DNA of 64,000 nucleotides. Origin: Monodelphis domestica. Its lineage: Eukaryota; Chordata; Mammalia; Didelphimorphia; Didelphidae. A program made the position numbers and the translations under genes. Below, piece after piece: positions 22,780 through 33,723 of the stretch; within the stretch, counting starts at the first letter, position 1, and each line of letters starts with the position of its first letter. Below the pieces are notes generated by a model. The model did not search any database. It was not told the DNA's origin and saw only the letters and a list, made by a program, of their open reading frames with translations. Where the stretch lies: NCBI RefSeq assembly GCF_027887165.1, contig NC_077232.1:6940391-7004390 (forward strand), in the 5' to 3' direction.

Positions 22780-23000
22780 TACCATCAGGATAATAGCAGC
22801 TAGGATTTCTAGAGTACAAGTATGAACACACTGAATCCTCACAACAACCTTAGGAGGGAGGTGCTATTATTATTCCTATTTTATAGATGAGGAAACTGAG
22901 GCAGACACCAACATCTACATTCAGTGTCTGAGCCTAGATTTTGAACTCAGGTCTTCCTGACTCTGGATGCAGGGCTCTATGCACTGTGATGCCTCCTAGC
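22780..23000 (-). mobile_element. MIR3/CORE-SINE, antisense
   Basis: 'aatcctcacaacaaccttag', 'gaggaaactgaggcagacac' and 'tgaactcaggtcttcctgac' are present. Confidence 0.75.
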
Positions 23001-23278
23001 AGCCCCAGATGTAGAAGAGAAGGTTGGAGTGGAGCATTGGGAACCCAGACCTTCTAGAAAGGTGTCAGGTAAGCCCCAGATCTTTGGGATGGTGACCAGG
23101 TGCCAATTTCCTCTGGATCCCATTTTAGTAAGTGCTATAGTCTAAGTGCTGAGGAAGTTATTTCTTTGGGGCTACACTGAGGTAGGAAGAGGGGACCCAA
23201 GGTTGGGGGTCCAACCAGTAGGGACTGGTCTACAGAAAATTAGGATCTTTTAGGGAATTTATTTGCACATTAGATTTT

Positions 23279-23475
23279 TTTTAAACCCTCACCTTCCATC
23301 TTGGAATCAATACTGTGTATTGGTTCCAAGGCAGAAGAGTGGTAAGGGCTAGGCAATGGGGGTCAAGTGACTTGCCCAAGATCACACAGCTGGGAAGTGT
23401 CTGAGGTCAGATTTGAACCTAGGACCTCCTGTCTCTAGGGCTAGCTCTCAATCCACTGAGCTACCCAGCTGCCCC
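23279..23475 (-). mobile_element. Marsupial tRNA-derived SINE, antisense, precise insertion
   Basis: The full-length reversed SINE is flanked by the 15-bp duplication TGCACATTAGATTTT (23264-23278 and 23476-23490). Confidence 0.94.
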
Positions 23476-23641
23476 TGCACATTAGATTTTAAATGTGAAC
23501 TGAGCACAAAGGAAAGCCAAGAATTGGGAAGGTGTCTCTCTCTCTCTACTCTCTCAGTTACACAGGATAAGGGAGCACTGCCTAAGCTCTGAGTACCATC
23601 TGGTGGCACGTATGTCCTATAGCAGCTGTTCCAAACCACAG

Positions 23642-23642
<1 letters not shown>

Positions 23643-23680
<38 letters not shown>
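23643..23680. repeat. (TG)n microsatellite
   Basis: About 17 TG units with a TATG break near the end. Confidence 0.95.
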
Positions 23681-23681
<1 letters not shown>

Positions 23682-24555
23682 CTGTGCGCTTGCACGCTTG
23701 CTTGCACATGCATTTTCCAGTTAAATTCTGGTCCAAAGAGAAACATAATTTACTTTGTCAGGCTTAATGTAGTATAGATTACACTGGTGCCACTTCCCAC
23801 AATTTGGCAAAATTCTCTCAATTTGCAGATGAAAAGACCAAGGCTCTAAGATAGAGGTGCCATAAAGCCCTTGCCCAAACATGCAATTAGTAAGAGCCGC
23901 CCTGGAATCGAGCTCAGATTGTCTGACTCCGGACCCAGGGTCACTCCCTAGGGGTCAGGGTAGAGGGTGTCTGATATCGCTTCCAGCTCATGTTCTACGT
24001 GAATTAGGAGCTTCTGGGATTGATTTGGGGAGCCAGAAGACCTGGAGACTCTGTCCCTTATTGGATGGATGACTTTGGATGACTTATTTGCCCTCTCTAG
24101 GCTTCAGTTTCTGCGGGTTTCCTTCTGATTAGACTAAATGTCATCAGGCAAATGCAAGAAGCCTTTATTGATCACATACTGAGGCGTATACGGTGTAGAG
24201 AGGCTGAGACAAAAATAGGGAAGCGGTATGAGAACTGAATGGCATCCTGGGGTTTGTACATCAGAGGGCTAACATCCTCTCTCAGCCTTGAAGGGATTGG
24301 AACCATCTCAGGACTGAGCCAGTAGCCCAACTTAAGGCATGCCTTGGAGGTTTTTCTTCTTCTCTTCCCCATCCATTTTATTAAACCATTGCAAAAATAA
24401 AACTCTCACCTACTAAATTATGTTTGAGGCCCCCTTTTGACTCCACCACTATCTTCTGTCTCAAAGAAAGGTCAGCAATGCTATTATTATTATTGTTATT
24501 GCTCATATAATCTCCGAGTCATGGTTCTAAAATGCTCCTGGTATCTAGGCACAGT

Positions 24556-24582
24556 GGATGATGGATGGATGGATGGATGGAG
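24556..24582. repeat. (GGAT)n microsatellite
   Basis: Six GGAT-type units. Confidence 0.9.
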
Positions 24583-24589
24583 GGGTTCA

Positions 24590-25030
24590 TTTTTTAAGTT
24601 TGCTTCTTCAGTGTCTTTCACAACTCAAACTTTTTGTAAATATTCTTTTAACAGTCTGAAAAAGTCCAACAACTAAAAGGTTTTCAGTTTTTCAACACTA
24701 CAAACATTTTTTTAAAACAGTGCATATAGTACATCCTTGTTTTGTAATAGGATATACAGATCCTTATAAAAAAGTCTGGGGAGGTTGTAAAGGAACCTTA
24801 ATTGAATCCGAAATGCCATATTTATTCTGAAGGTTTATAAACACCAAAGTTGACTGCCAGTTTCGTTGGTTTTCATTTCGAAGGACCTGGTGTTAATTTA
24901 TCACAAAAAATAGCAGAGCCTGAAGAGGCTACTTTGTCTTGGAAACAAACTGTGGTGGGAGGAACCCGAGGTGACTAAATTAGACGAACTTTCCTATGAC
25001 GTTAACTGGGCACCTTCTGAAAGCCCTGGG
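24590..25030. other. AT-rich single-copy-looking stretch of unknown origin
   Basis: No repeat family is recognisable and no ORF is convincing. The minus strand reads like a vertebrate 3'UTR (AATAAA near 24824, long A/T runs), which could mean a retro-copied transcript end. Not identified. Confidence 0.3.
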
Positions 25031-25560
25031 GTGGGTGTCTGGGAATTTCAAAAAAGACACATGCGAGTTTCATGAGGAATAACAGAACTCATCTGGAAAA
25101 ACAAAATACCAAGGATATCATAGGTATTAATGAAAAATATGAAGGAAGTTGGCACATCTGTACTGGATCTCAAATTATATTATAAAGTAGCATGGGTAAG
25201 AAACAGAATGGTGCTCCAATGGAATAGATTAGGCAGTTAGCATGCAATGGTAAGTGACCACAGTACCTAGTGTTTGACAGACTCAAAGAACTCCTTAGAC
25301 AGAAGCTTCAGGGAAAACTGGAAAACAGTGTGAAAGAAATTAGATATAGGCAAATACTTCACACTATATTCTGAGGTGAAAGTAAAAATGGATGCATGAC
25401 TTAGAAATAAAGGGTTGTCAGAGGTTGATAACTTGGAGCCCATCTATGATAAAGATCTTAGTGCCCTCGTCAAGAGGTTGATAACTCAAGAGTCTGTCTG
25501 AGAATGGGTCCCTTATTGGATGGATGCTGAATTGCCCTCCCCTCTACCTTCTTTGTTCTT

Positions 25561-25767
25561 TTTCTTTTAATAAAAACCCTTACCTTCCGTCTTGGAGTCA
25601 ATACTGTGTATTGGCTCCAAGGCAGAAGAGTGGTCAGGGCTAGGCAATGGGGGTCAAGTGACTTGCCCAGGGTCACACAGCTAGGAAGTGGCTGAGGCCG
25701 GATTTGAACCTAGGACCTCCTGTCTCTAGGCCTGGTTCTCAATCCACTGAGGTACCCAGCTGCCCCC
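25561..25767 (-). mobile_element. Marsupial tRNA-derived SINE, antisense, inside LTR copy
   Basis: The full copy is bracketed by a 17-bp duplication CTACCTTCTTTGTTCTT / CTACCTTCTCTGTTCTT (25544-25560, 25768-25784; one mismatch). Confidence 0.92.
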
Positions 25768-25952
25768 TACCTTCTCTGTTCTTAACAAATCAATACATGT
25801 CCTTGCTGGCAATACATGTTGTAATTCACTGATCCATTAACCCAGATGGTGCTTGGAAACATTATCTTACCCCAATTCCTGGAACCATTATCCTACCCCA
25901 GGTGCCATATCTATAATTCTTGTTACACTTTCCCAAGGATTTTTCTGAGGAT

Positions 25953-26156
25953 TGTATAAGATTACTTTAGGACAGAAACCTTTTGCTGAACAATGGTTTC
26001 TGTCCTAAAGTAATCTTAAGAAGGGAGGAGGAGGAACCTCCCATGCCAATGGGGTTCCCATTCCAATAGACTATCAGTAAGAAATTTTCCAAGTATGAAA
26101 TATCCCAATGGTGAAATTTCCAACATTTATAAGTCTAAGGAAATTTGAGGTTTACA
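25953..26156 (+). mobile_element. Short LTR-like element with a perfect 24-bp fold-back at its 5' end
   Basis: The 204-bp insert runs TGTATAAG..GGTTTACA and is flanked by GGAT (25949-25952, 26157-26160). Its 3' end resembles the end of the solo LTR at 7972-9024. Bases 25957-25980 are an exact inverted copy of 25995-26018 with a 14-nt loop. Confidence 0.7.
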
Positions 26157-27599
26157 GGATTGCTTTCATTTTCCGTGATCTGTACCTTTAAAAGATATAA
26201 CCAATTTGCAATAAACTTGAACTCATTCTGCTATCAACAGGTGTGACCCTTCCAACCCCACTCTGTTATTTCTTGATTCTTATCTTTTTCTTTCACCCTT
26301 ACCTGGGGAACTCTGGTCCTAGTCTTGCCCCCAAGAGAGGCTTTTATAAAGGGTAATACCACAACCAAGTTAGGGGAGCACAAAATAGTTTACTTGGCAG
26401 ACCTATGGATAAGGGGAGAATTTTGGATAAAATAAGACAGAACATTATGAGATATAAAATAGATAATTTTGACTACATTAAATTTTTAAAAATCTGCACA
26501 GTCAAAATCAATGCAACCAAGAGTAAAAGTCAAACCACACAAAGGGAAACAATCTTTATAGCAAGTGTCTCTGACAAGGGCTTAATTTATAGGTAACTGA
26601 GTCAAAACCATTCCCCAAATGACAAATGGTCAAAGGATATGAACAGGAAATTCTCAGATGAAGAAATTAAAAGTATCTTTAGTCCTGTGAAAAAATGTTC
26701 CAAGTCACTTTTAATTAGAGAAATGGAAATTAAGCCAACTCTGAAGTACCGCCTCACACCCACCCGACTGGTTAATATGACAGAAAAGGAAAATGATAAA
26801 GGTTGGAGAGGATGTGGGAAAATTGGGACACATATACACTGTTGATAGAATTGTGAACTGAAACAACCATTTTAGAGGGCAATTTGAAACCGTGCACAAA
26901 CTGCCATAATATCTGTGCATACCTTTGGACCCAGCAATACCACTACTAGGTCTGTATCCCAGAGATTCAAGATAGGGAAAAAGAACCTACGTGTACAAAA
27001 ATATTTGTAGCAGCTCTTTTTGTGGTGGCAAAAAATTGGAACCAGAAAGGATGTCTATTAATCAGAAAGGGCTGAACAAGTTGTGGTATGTGATTGTAAT
27101 GGAATGTAATTGTGCCATAAGAAATAATGAACAAGATGATCTAAAAAAAACCCCAAACCTGGAAAGACTTTATGAAGTCATGCAAAGTGAAGTAAGCAGA
27201 ACCAGAACACCAAACACAGTAATAGCAATACTGTACAGTGATTGACTGTGAATGACTCAACTATTCTCAGCAATGTCAGGATCCAGGACAACTCCAAGAG
27301 ACTCACGATGTAAAAGGTTCTCCACTGCTATAGAAGGAACTGACAGAACGCAGATTCTTCACTTTGTTTCCTCCGTGAATTTTTCTCGACTGTAAGCATT
27401 GTTTGTCTTCTTTCACAATGCGACAAACATGGGAATATGTATTGAATAATAACCCATCTACAACCTATATCATATTATCTGCTGTCTTGGGGTGAAGGGA
27501 GGGAAGGAGTGACAGGGAAGGAACATGGATCACAAAATGTCAGAAAGCAAATATTAAACATTACAGCGACATATAATCTGAAGAAGTTAAAATTTCTTG

Positions 27600-28240
27600 G
27601 AAAAAAGGCACATGCAGTCACATGAGAGAGTCGACTGAAAGGGAGAAGCCGGGACTAAGCAAAGTTACTAGTAGCAGTGAGTAGACTGCCTCGACCCCAC
27701 CAGGGACAGAAGGAGCAAAGCTGGCATCAGAACCATGGGGACAACAGCTGAAAGGAAAAACCCAAACTGATGAAGTTGAGCTGTGGCAGGGGTAGATCAC
27801 TGAACCCCTGCAAACACTGGGAAGTGGGGAGCTCAGAATGGAGCTGCTAGTTACAACCACCTCTTCAAAAGCTGGGGGAAGTTCAGAAAGGTTCCCTCTT
27901 TCTCTACTTTCCCTACCCTAAGCCTGCCTAGTAACCAGTTCTGTGACTTATTCTTCATATTGCTCTTGCCTGAGCCCTTCCTCTATCCTGATTTTGCCTG
28001 AGATATAATGCTGCTAGAGGTCAGCTGGAAACACATCAAGTCTAAATGAGGGCAGAGAGCCAAATCTCTCTGCATGTTAGGAATTTTCTTAACTGGGGGC
28101 TCTAAGCAGCTGTATTGGTATGAGTAATTTTCGGTCTGATATAAACTCCATAACATTGCAGAGAAGGGGACCACATGCTCCTGAGGGCTCTTCTGCTGTC
28201 CCTAAATGAAAAGAGAGCTAATTGCTATAACAAGGCTTGG
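27600..28240. other. Intergenic stretch without a recognised feature
   Basis: Short ORFs only, no splice-supported coding text. The 27600-27870 part may be an unnamed marsupial repeat, but no family could be fixed. Confidence 0.3.
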
Positions 28241-28244
28241 CTGG

Positions 28245-28465
28245 TTAATAATAGCTAACATTTACGTGGATTTCGAGGTTTGCAAATATGATCTCACAAC
28301 AACCCTGGAAGGGAGATGCTACTATTATTGCCATTTTTACTGACAAGAAACTGAAGCAAACAGGAGTTAAGTGACTTGTCCAGGCAAATCACACATGTAG
28401 TAAATATGTGAGGCTGGACTTGGGTCTTCCTGATGACAGGAGTCTATCCTCTGGGTCACCTGGTG
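28245..28465 (-). mobile_element. MIR3/CORE-SINE, antisense
   Basis: 'aataatagctaacatttacg', 'atctcacaacaaccctggaa' and 'gttaagtgacttgtccagg' appear in reversed order. Confidence 0.75.
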
Positions 28466-29214
28466 GCTTCTCCAGAGAGAAGGGCAGCACTGGAAGAAAA
28501 GATCACCCACTTTAGGAGAGGAGGAGAACTGGGAAGGAGCAGAAGGGAATGAATTGATTCCAAAGCCCTATCTACTGGTGTAAGAAATGAAAGTCCCTTA
28601 AAAAAAGAAAGAAAAGAAAGTCTTTGCCCTCAAGTTGCCTCTAGTCTGTCTATAACAGGGAGGTAGATGAGCCCAAACAAAACCCATACAAAGGGACCAC
28701 GAGGCAATTTTGAGGTTCCTCCTGGGAGGGAGAAATCAGGGAAGGGCACCCATGGGAGGCGGAGCTTAGTACGTGATTAGAGGAAAATTCAGAATTCTTT
28801 TTCTTTTGACAACTGACAAAAGGGAGTTTACTTGGCTTGACAGCAGGGGAAGGTGTTCAAAGCAGGGAAAGGATATTGGCACAGGAGGCAGCACAGATTT
28901 AACTGGGAACAGCTTCCATGCTTCTGGGCTGTCCATGATGATCTTGAGGCCATTAGTCTGAGGGAGGAGTCGCTGGCTCTTCCTTTTTGGGACCTAGATC
29001 ACTAGGTGACATCCGTGCTCCCAGTCTCTAGGATCCTGAGCCAGTGAATTGTCAGGGATGTAGGAACACTCAGAATCCTAAGAGTTTAGAAAAAGAGGGC
29101 ATAACAGGCAGAGGGAACAACTTGGGAGAAGGTGGCGAGGTGGGATATGAATGTCGTCTATAAGGAACAGCAAGAAAGGCTTGTGGCTCTCCATCCTATG
29201 CTCCTATGTGCAGT

Positions 29215-29345
29215 AATAGCTAACATTTTTATTGTCAGTAATTTTATCGTCAATATTAGTTATTAAAGGTTTTAAAAGCATTTTACACACGCGATCCCAT
29301 TTGATTACCATCATTTTATAAATGAGGAAATTTTGTTTAGGGTAC
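29215..29345 (-). mobile_element. MIR3/CORE-SINE fragment, antisense
   Basis: 'aatagctaacatttttattg' and 'ttataaatgaggaaattttg' are seen. Confidence 0.6.
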
Positions 29346-29559
29346 ATCAATCTGGGAGGACCTCAAGAAGGAAGTGGCTTTTAGAAGCGAGAACAGGAAT
29401 TGTAAACGCAGGGGGGAGCCCAAGTGTCGCTGCAATGTTTTCTGCTGACTCCACACCACAGGATGGCGCTGCAACATGACGTAGCCTCTGCCTCAGAGCT
29501 AGAAACTGAAGTGAAACTACACCGCCCAGCATGCTCTGAGGGCTGTTAGGCCCGCTTGC

Positions 29560-29889
29560 TCATAGCTGTTCTTACAATCGCCTTGCGCGTTCTGTAGAAT
29601 GGGGAGGTTTTCTTCCTCTTTCCTTATCTGTGGATGGCGGACGGAAGACGGAAAATCCTAACCTTTTGGCACTATCTCCAGGCCTGCCTGCTCTCGTCTT
29701 TCCTTCTACCCTCTTTCGTCTCTGGTTAAAAGGGAAGTCTCCAAGGCGCTCCGCGAGGACCTGTGACCTCTGACCCAATATGGCGGCGCCCATGTTTAGG
29801 TAGTGGTCGCAGTGAGGCAGAGCGGGTTAGTCGGAGCTGCGCTCCTACTGCCCTCTTCTCTCCTGCTCACCCACCCCGCAGCCCGCAAC
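29560..29889 (+). promoter_or_regulatory. MRPL11: MRPL11 promoter and 5'UTR with DR1 and YY1 motifs
   Basis: This is a TATA-less GC-rich promoter. A DR1 nuclear-receptor-type site (TGACCT C TGACCC, 29764-29776) directly touches a YY1-type site AATATGGCGGC (29777-29787). GGAAG ETS-like cores lie near 29640-29655. YY1 plus ETS motifs at the start site are common for nuclear genes of mitochondrial proteins. The start is inferred near the YY1 site; a tiny upstream ORF (ATG TTT AGG TAG, 29792-29803) would then sit in the leader. Confidence 0.65.
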
Positions 29890-30012
29890 ATGTCGAAGCT
29901 CAACCGGGCTGCGCGCTCCATTCGGAAGTTCGAGGGGAGTGGCGTCATCCGGACCATCGTGCGCGCAGGACAAGCCATGCCCGGGCCCCCACTGGGACCC
30001 GTCCTAGGCCAG
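29890..30012 (+). CDS. MRPL11: MRPL11 exon 1 (coding part)
   Basis: 41 codons, from the targeting region to [11 protein letters not shown]. Donor GTACGA. Confidence 0.96.
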
Positions 30013-31965
30013 GTACGAGAGTGAGCCGGGGCTCTAGGTGCGCGCGCGCGTGAGAGTGCTGCATATGCTCCGAGGGGAGCGCGCGGGGGTGTCGGTATTG
30101 CGCATGCGTAGCCGGGGCGCGCGCCCGCTCTCTCCCCTCGACGTCAGCTAGGTCGATGAAGGAAGGCGAATGGGGTTGTGGGTTCGAGTACTACTCCCTC
30201 GGGCGTGTATAAAATGTTTCTCCTTGGCGTGTCATTTAATGATAATAATAGTAATAATAAGGATAAAACAGTGGGCAGCCACCTAGCACTTTAAGACATT
30301 ATCTCAGTTGATACTCAGCATACCGCCAGGGGCAGGTGTTGAACTCATTTTGCAGACTGGCAAATTGAAGCCCCAAGAAAAATGCTTTCCCGAAGGTCAC
30401 ACATCTAGGAATCCTTCGAGCTGGGATTCGCACCAAGGGCCCACACAGGCCGGCCTTTGGGCTTGTCATCTCCATATGAAAAATAGGGGGCCCTGGGAGG
30501 CATCAAGAGCCCCAGAATCCCAGGCCTGGAGCTGGAAGGGACCTCAGAGACTTGGGGCCCCTCCTTGTGTTAATAGGAAGTTAGAAACTGAAGCCAAGGC
30601 GTCAGGGCCCACCCTTGGTCCCGCTAGCTTGGAGGTGATCCTGTGATGCCAGTGGGCCACAAGCTGTGGCAGGCTGGGATGAGGAGCTGGGAATGGTTGG
30701 GGTCTGCCATCCAGAGAGCCAGCTGAGCCCGAGGAGGAGGGACAGTCTGATGGCAGAGGATGGAGTACCAGTTGGTATTCTTAGAGCCCTGGGGGGCCCT
30801 AAGTGCTTTCCTAGGGTGTCCCCCCCCCAAACGAAGCACCTGTCACTGCCCCCTGGAGCCCCTGCATCCAGCCCTTGGGAGCATTCAGGGCGGGGGCACC
30901 CCTGCCTCTCTTAGCTGAGTCGTCCCCCTCCACACTCACGCCTCCCTTCTTCCTGGGCAGAAAGGCCTCGCCATCAGCCAGTTCTGTAAGGAGTTCAATG
31001 AGAAGACAAAGGACATCAAAGAGGGGATCCCCCTGCCTACCAAGATCATCGTGAAGGTGCGCAGGGCCCCGATCCCCCCCTTCCTGGGGAGTCAGCTTGG
31101 GTGGGTGCCAGAGAAGGCCGGCTCGCCTCTTGTCCCACCTCCGACCCTCCTCCTCCACTGAAAGGCGTCCTGCCTCGGCCCGCCTCTCCCCTGCCCTCAT
31201 CTTCCTTCCGGGCCCTCCCACACGGATCCGTCCAGCCCTAAAGCCCTTCTTGAGCACGTGGTCGGGGCCTCTGGCTCCCTGGACGCCCTCCCCTTGGAGC
31301 CAACTCAGCATCTGCCTGGGCGCCCTTCTCTCCCCTTCCAGCCCGATAGGACGTTTGAGCTCCAGATTAGTCAGCCCACAATTTCCTACTTCCTGAAGGC
31401 GGCGGCCGGGATCGAAAAGGGAGCCAGGCAAACAGGTGACTGGCCAGGCTGGGTGAGGGCTGGAGGGAAGGCGGCAGGGACTGGTGACAGCTGAGGCATC
31501 TTCGTCCCTGTTAGGGCACGAGGTGGCCGGCCTGATCTCCGTGAAGCACGTGTACGAGATTGCCCAAGTGAAGGCTCAGGACAAAGCCTTCGCTTTTCAG
31601 GACGTCCCCCTGTCTTCGGTGGTCCGGTCCGTCCTTGGGAGTGCCCGCTCGCTGGGCATCCGAGTGGTGAAGGAGTGAGTGTTCAGGGGAGCAGGGAGCA
31701 CCCCGGGGTGAGCCTCTGTCCGGGTCCTTAGGGAGGGGCGAAGCCCGATCCCGGACTGTGTCTGGAAACGGGGCATCTCTGGGTGGGCAGGAAGTGGCTT
31801 GGGCTGGGGTCTGAGGTCAGGCTTCTTGGGGTTCTGACCTTGCTTGCCCCCCGCAGCCTCAGTGCAGAGCAGCTGGCCACCTTTCAGGAGGAGCGGGCCC
31901 AGTTCCTGGCTGCCCAGGCCCAAGCAGACGCCGAAGCCGCTGCAGAGATGGCGGCCAAGAAGTGA
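29890..31965 (+). CDS. MRPL11: MRPL11, mitochondrial large-subunit ribosomal protein uL11m
   Basis: Five exons (29890-30012, 30961-31056, 31342-31435, 31515-31674, 31857-31965) with GT..AG junctions join in frame to 193 aa, about the length of the human protein. The product starts [14 protein letters not shown], a basic Arg-rich end that suits mitochondrial import. It carries the L11 signature [11 protein letters not shown] (about 31-41), [37 protein letters not shown] and the C-terminal rRNA-binding half [23 protein letters not shown]. In the mitoribosome uL11m binds the GTPase-associated centre of the large-subunit rRNA. The ATG is chosen because the homologues start there; an in-frame extension upstream would need a GTG start. 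The neighbour NPAS4 is convergent. Confidence 0.97.
30240..30430 (-). mobile_element. MIR fragment in MRPL11 intron 1
   Basis: 'tgataataatagtaataata' then 'gcactttaagacattatctc' and 'aggtcacacatctaggaatc' follow in reversed MIR order. Confidence 0.6.
30961..31056 (+). CDS. MRPL11: MRPL11 exon 2
   Basis: 32 codons, phase 0, [20 protein letters not shown] onward to KIIVK. Acceptor 'ctgggcag', donor GTGCGC. Confidence 0.96.
31342..31435 (+). CDS. MRPL11: MRPL11 exon 3
   Basis: 94 nt encoding [20 protein letters not shown] to GARQT plus one base. Acceptor 'cttccag', donor GTGACT. Confidence 0.95.
31515..31674 (+). CDS. MRPL11: MRPL11 exon 4
   Basis: 160 nt encoding [20 protein letters not shown] to GIRVVK and the first two bases of Asp. 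Acceptor 'tgttag', donor GTGAGT. Confidence 0.95.
31857..31965 (+). CDS. MRPL11: MRPL11 exon 5 and stop
   Basis: It completes the Asp codon ([12 protein letters not shown]...) and ends MAAKK-TGA, an Ala/Glu-rich tail as in mammalian orthologues. Confidence 0.95.
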
Positions 31966-32071
31966 ACCTTCCTCAGCTCCCCCGCATCGCAAGGGTCAAA
32001 GCTGGGGGTGCACCGAGGGCCTTACCTTGTTTGTATCATATCAGACTGTCATTTAAAGGGGCAAAAACCCC

Positions 32072-32077
32072 AATAAA
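32072..32077 (+). terminator. MRPL11: MRPL11 poly(A) signal AATAAA
   Basis: AATAAA sits 107 nt after the stop codon, giving a short 3'UTR of roughly 125 nt. Confidence 0.85.
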
Positions 32078-32284
32078 GATTATGCCACGTATTACCTGGG
32101 CTGATGGGGAAAAGGCAGGGAGATGGACAGGGTGCAGGGTAGAAAAGGGCCCTGGAGGTGGAGTCAGAATGGCTTCCAAGCTGGAAAGGACCCCCGCAGC
32201 CATCCTGGACCAGTTGTGCCCCTCAGGACTCATTTACCCTCTTCTCTAAGACTCCCACTGAGGAAGAACCAGTTGAAAAAAATA

Positions 32285-32600
32285 GGGAAAGAATATTGGT
32301 TCTGGAGACAGGATTTGGGTTCAAATCCCACCCCTTGTGATTTCTCCCTGTGTGACTTTGGGTAAATCACCTCCCAGTTGGGCCTCAGATTCATCTTCTC
32401 AGTCCCAGCTAGGTGGTAGCGTGGATAGAATTCTGGGCCTGGAGCCAGGAAGACTCCTCTTGCTGAGTTCAAATCTGGCCCCAGATTGTGTGACTAATTG
32501 TGTGGATGCTTCACCCCGCTTGCCTCAGTTTCCTCATCTGTAAATGAGCCAGAGAAGGAAATGGCCAACAAAAGTGTCTCAGTGCTGGGACCCCGGCTAG
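32285..32600 (+). mobile_element. MIR fragment followed by a CORE-SINE
   Basis: 32285-32400 reads 'gatttgggttcaaatcccac'. 32401-32595 reads 'cccagctaggtggtagcgtg', 'gagttcaaatctggccccag', 'cctcagtttcctcatctgta'. Both lie just past the MRPL11 end. Confidence 0.75.
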
Positions 32601-33690
32601 GTAGACCTGGAGGGGATGCTGGGTCAAGAAGGGCCACCTACATTCTGAAGCCAGGTTGGATGCCATGTTCCAAGACGTGCCCTGGCTTGGATGGGCCCCT
32701 CCATCCTTGCCAGCACGGACCCCTGGTCCTCTGGTAGAGCAGGCGGGAATGCCGTGAGTGGGTGGAGGCTCAAGCTCAGGGACTCTCTCCAGTAGGTAGC
32801 AGAGAGATATTTGTGAGGAGGACAAGAACCCATTCTGTGACTGAGGCAGCTCAGGCTGGCATCTGGGAATGAGGTGCCTCCCCCTCCCCCCCCCCAACTT
32901 GGGAGGAGGAACAAGCAGCGGCGTGTCGGGCTGGAAAGGAGGGGGCAGGAAATCTTTGCTTTCCGAAGTCTTATTGGCGAGCCTCCGAGTCTTAAAGGCC
33001 CCAGCCCTGCTCTTCCGTTAGGACTTCAGGGGCCTTCTGAGGCTGCAGGCCTTGGCACGCAGGGCTTCGGGAAGAATGACCGGCTGGAATCTGGGGTGCT
33101 CGGGGCCGGAATGTGCTGACTGTGAAAGAGCCCCCCCACCCCGCTTCCTTCCCTCTAGACTGGTCGCCTTCAGAGCGGGGCTGAGCCTGCGGGCTCTTTC
33201 TCTTGACTTCTCATTCGTCGAGCTTCGTCAGATCTACCTGAGAAGTTCACAGCCTCCACCAGCCCGTGTTCATCCTCCCGCACGCCAAAGGGAAAGGGAG
33301 ACTTGCTCAGCATAGGGACATGCCAAGGCAAGGCTCTTGGGCCTGCGTTAGGGGAGGGGCTTCTGGGACCCAGGACTAGATGGCCAGCTTTGGGTGGAGC
33401 CAGGAGGAGGGAGAAGCTCGGACCCAAAGCCTTTAGCTCTCACTGTCTGGCCTCATTCTCCTGGGGACAAATGAGGCTTAGGCCTCCTTGAGAACTCCCA
33501 CGATCTCGACATCTGCCCCTCCATCACCCCTTTGGGGAAAGGAAGTGGCTGGCATGAGCCCCAGACCCAGAGCCGGCAGCCCTCGGACCCTGGGCCAGAG
33601 CTCTTCCCAGGCAGGTTGTGGCTTCTGATCCCCCACCAAGGGTCCGCTCGCCTACCCCCAGCCCTCTTCTGTCTACATCAGCCAACCACA
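32600..33690. other. Gap between MRPL11 and NPAS4 3' ends
   Basis: GC-rich single-copy-looking sequence, no recognised repeat and no supported coding exon. The two genes converge on it. Confidence 0.4.
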
Positions 33691-33717
33691 CCAGGCTACA
33701 AAAAAGGCGAACCGGAC

Positions 33718-33723
33718 TTTATT
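33718..33723 (-). terminator. NPAS4: NPAS4 poly(A) signal AATAAA
   Basis: TTTATT on the plus strand is AATAAA on the gene strand, about 730 nt after the stop. That is about the size of known mammalian NPAS4 3'UTRs as I recall them. Confidence 0.75.

Larger units (their letters stand above)
25416..26348 (-). mobile_element. Solo LTR (family A, opposite orientation) carrying two later insertions
   Basis: It matches the reverse complement of the LTR at 15424-15914 along its length. Examples are 'gaggttgataact', 'cctggaaccattat', 'ctttaaaagat', 'tgattcttatcttttt'. The hexamer AAGGGT at 25410-25415 and 26349-26354 flanks it. Inside are a SINE (25561-25767) and a 204-bp short LTR-like element (25953-26156). 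Strand is nominal, relative to the other copy. Confidence 0.75.
25040..27580 (+). mobile_element. L1 LINE (ORF2 end and 3'UTR), split by an LTR
   Basis: L1 ORF2 text ('gtgctccaatggaatagatt') runs to 25415 and resumes at 26355 ('accacaaccaagttagggga', 'aaaagtcaaaccacacaaag', 'ttttgtggtggcaaaaaatt'). Stops and frameshifts make it inert. The LTR at 25416-26348 is the interruption. Confidence 0.88.

Noticed and set aside
29803-30024. Longer MRPL11 start upstream
   Set aside because: It needs a GTG start; the ATG at 29890 matches the orthologues.
30811-31431. 206-aa minus-strand ORF over MRPL11
   Set aside because: GC-rich shadow of MRPL11 exons 2-3 and introns; no family resemblance.
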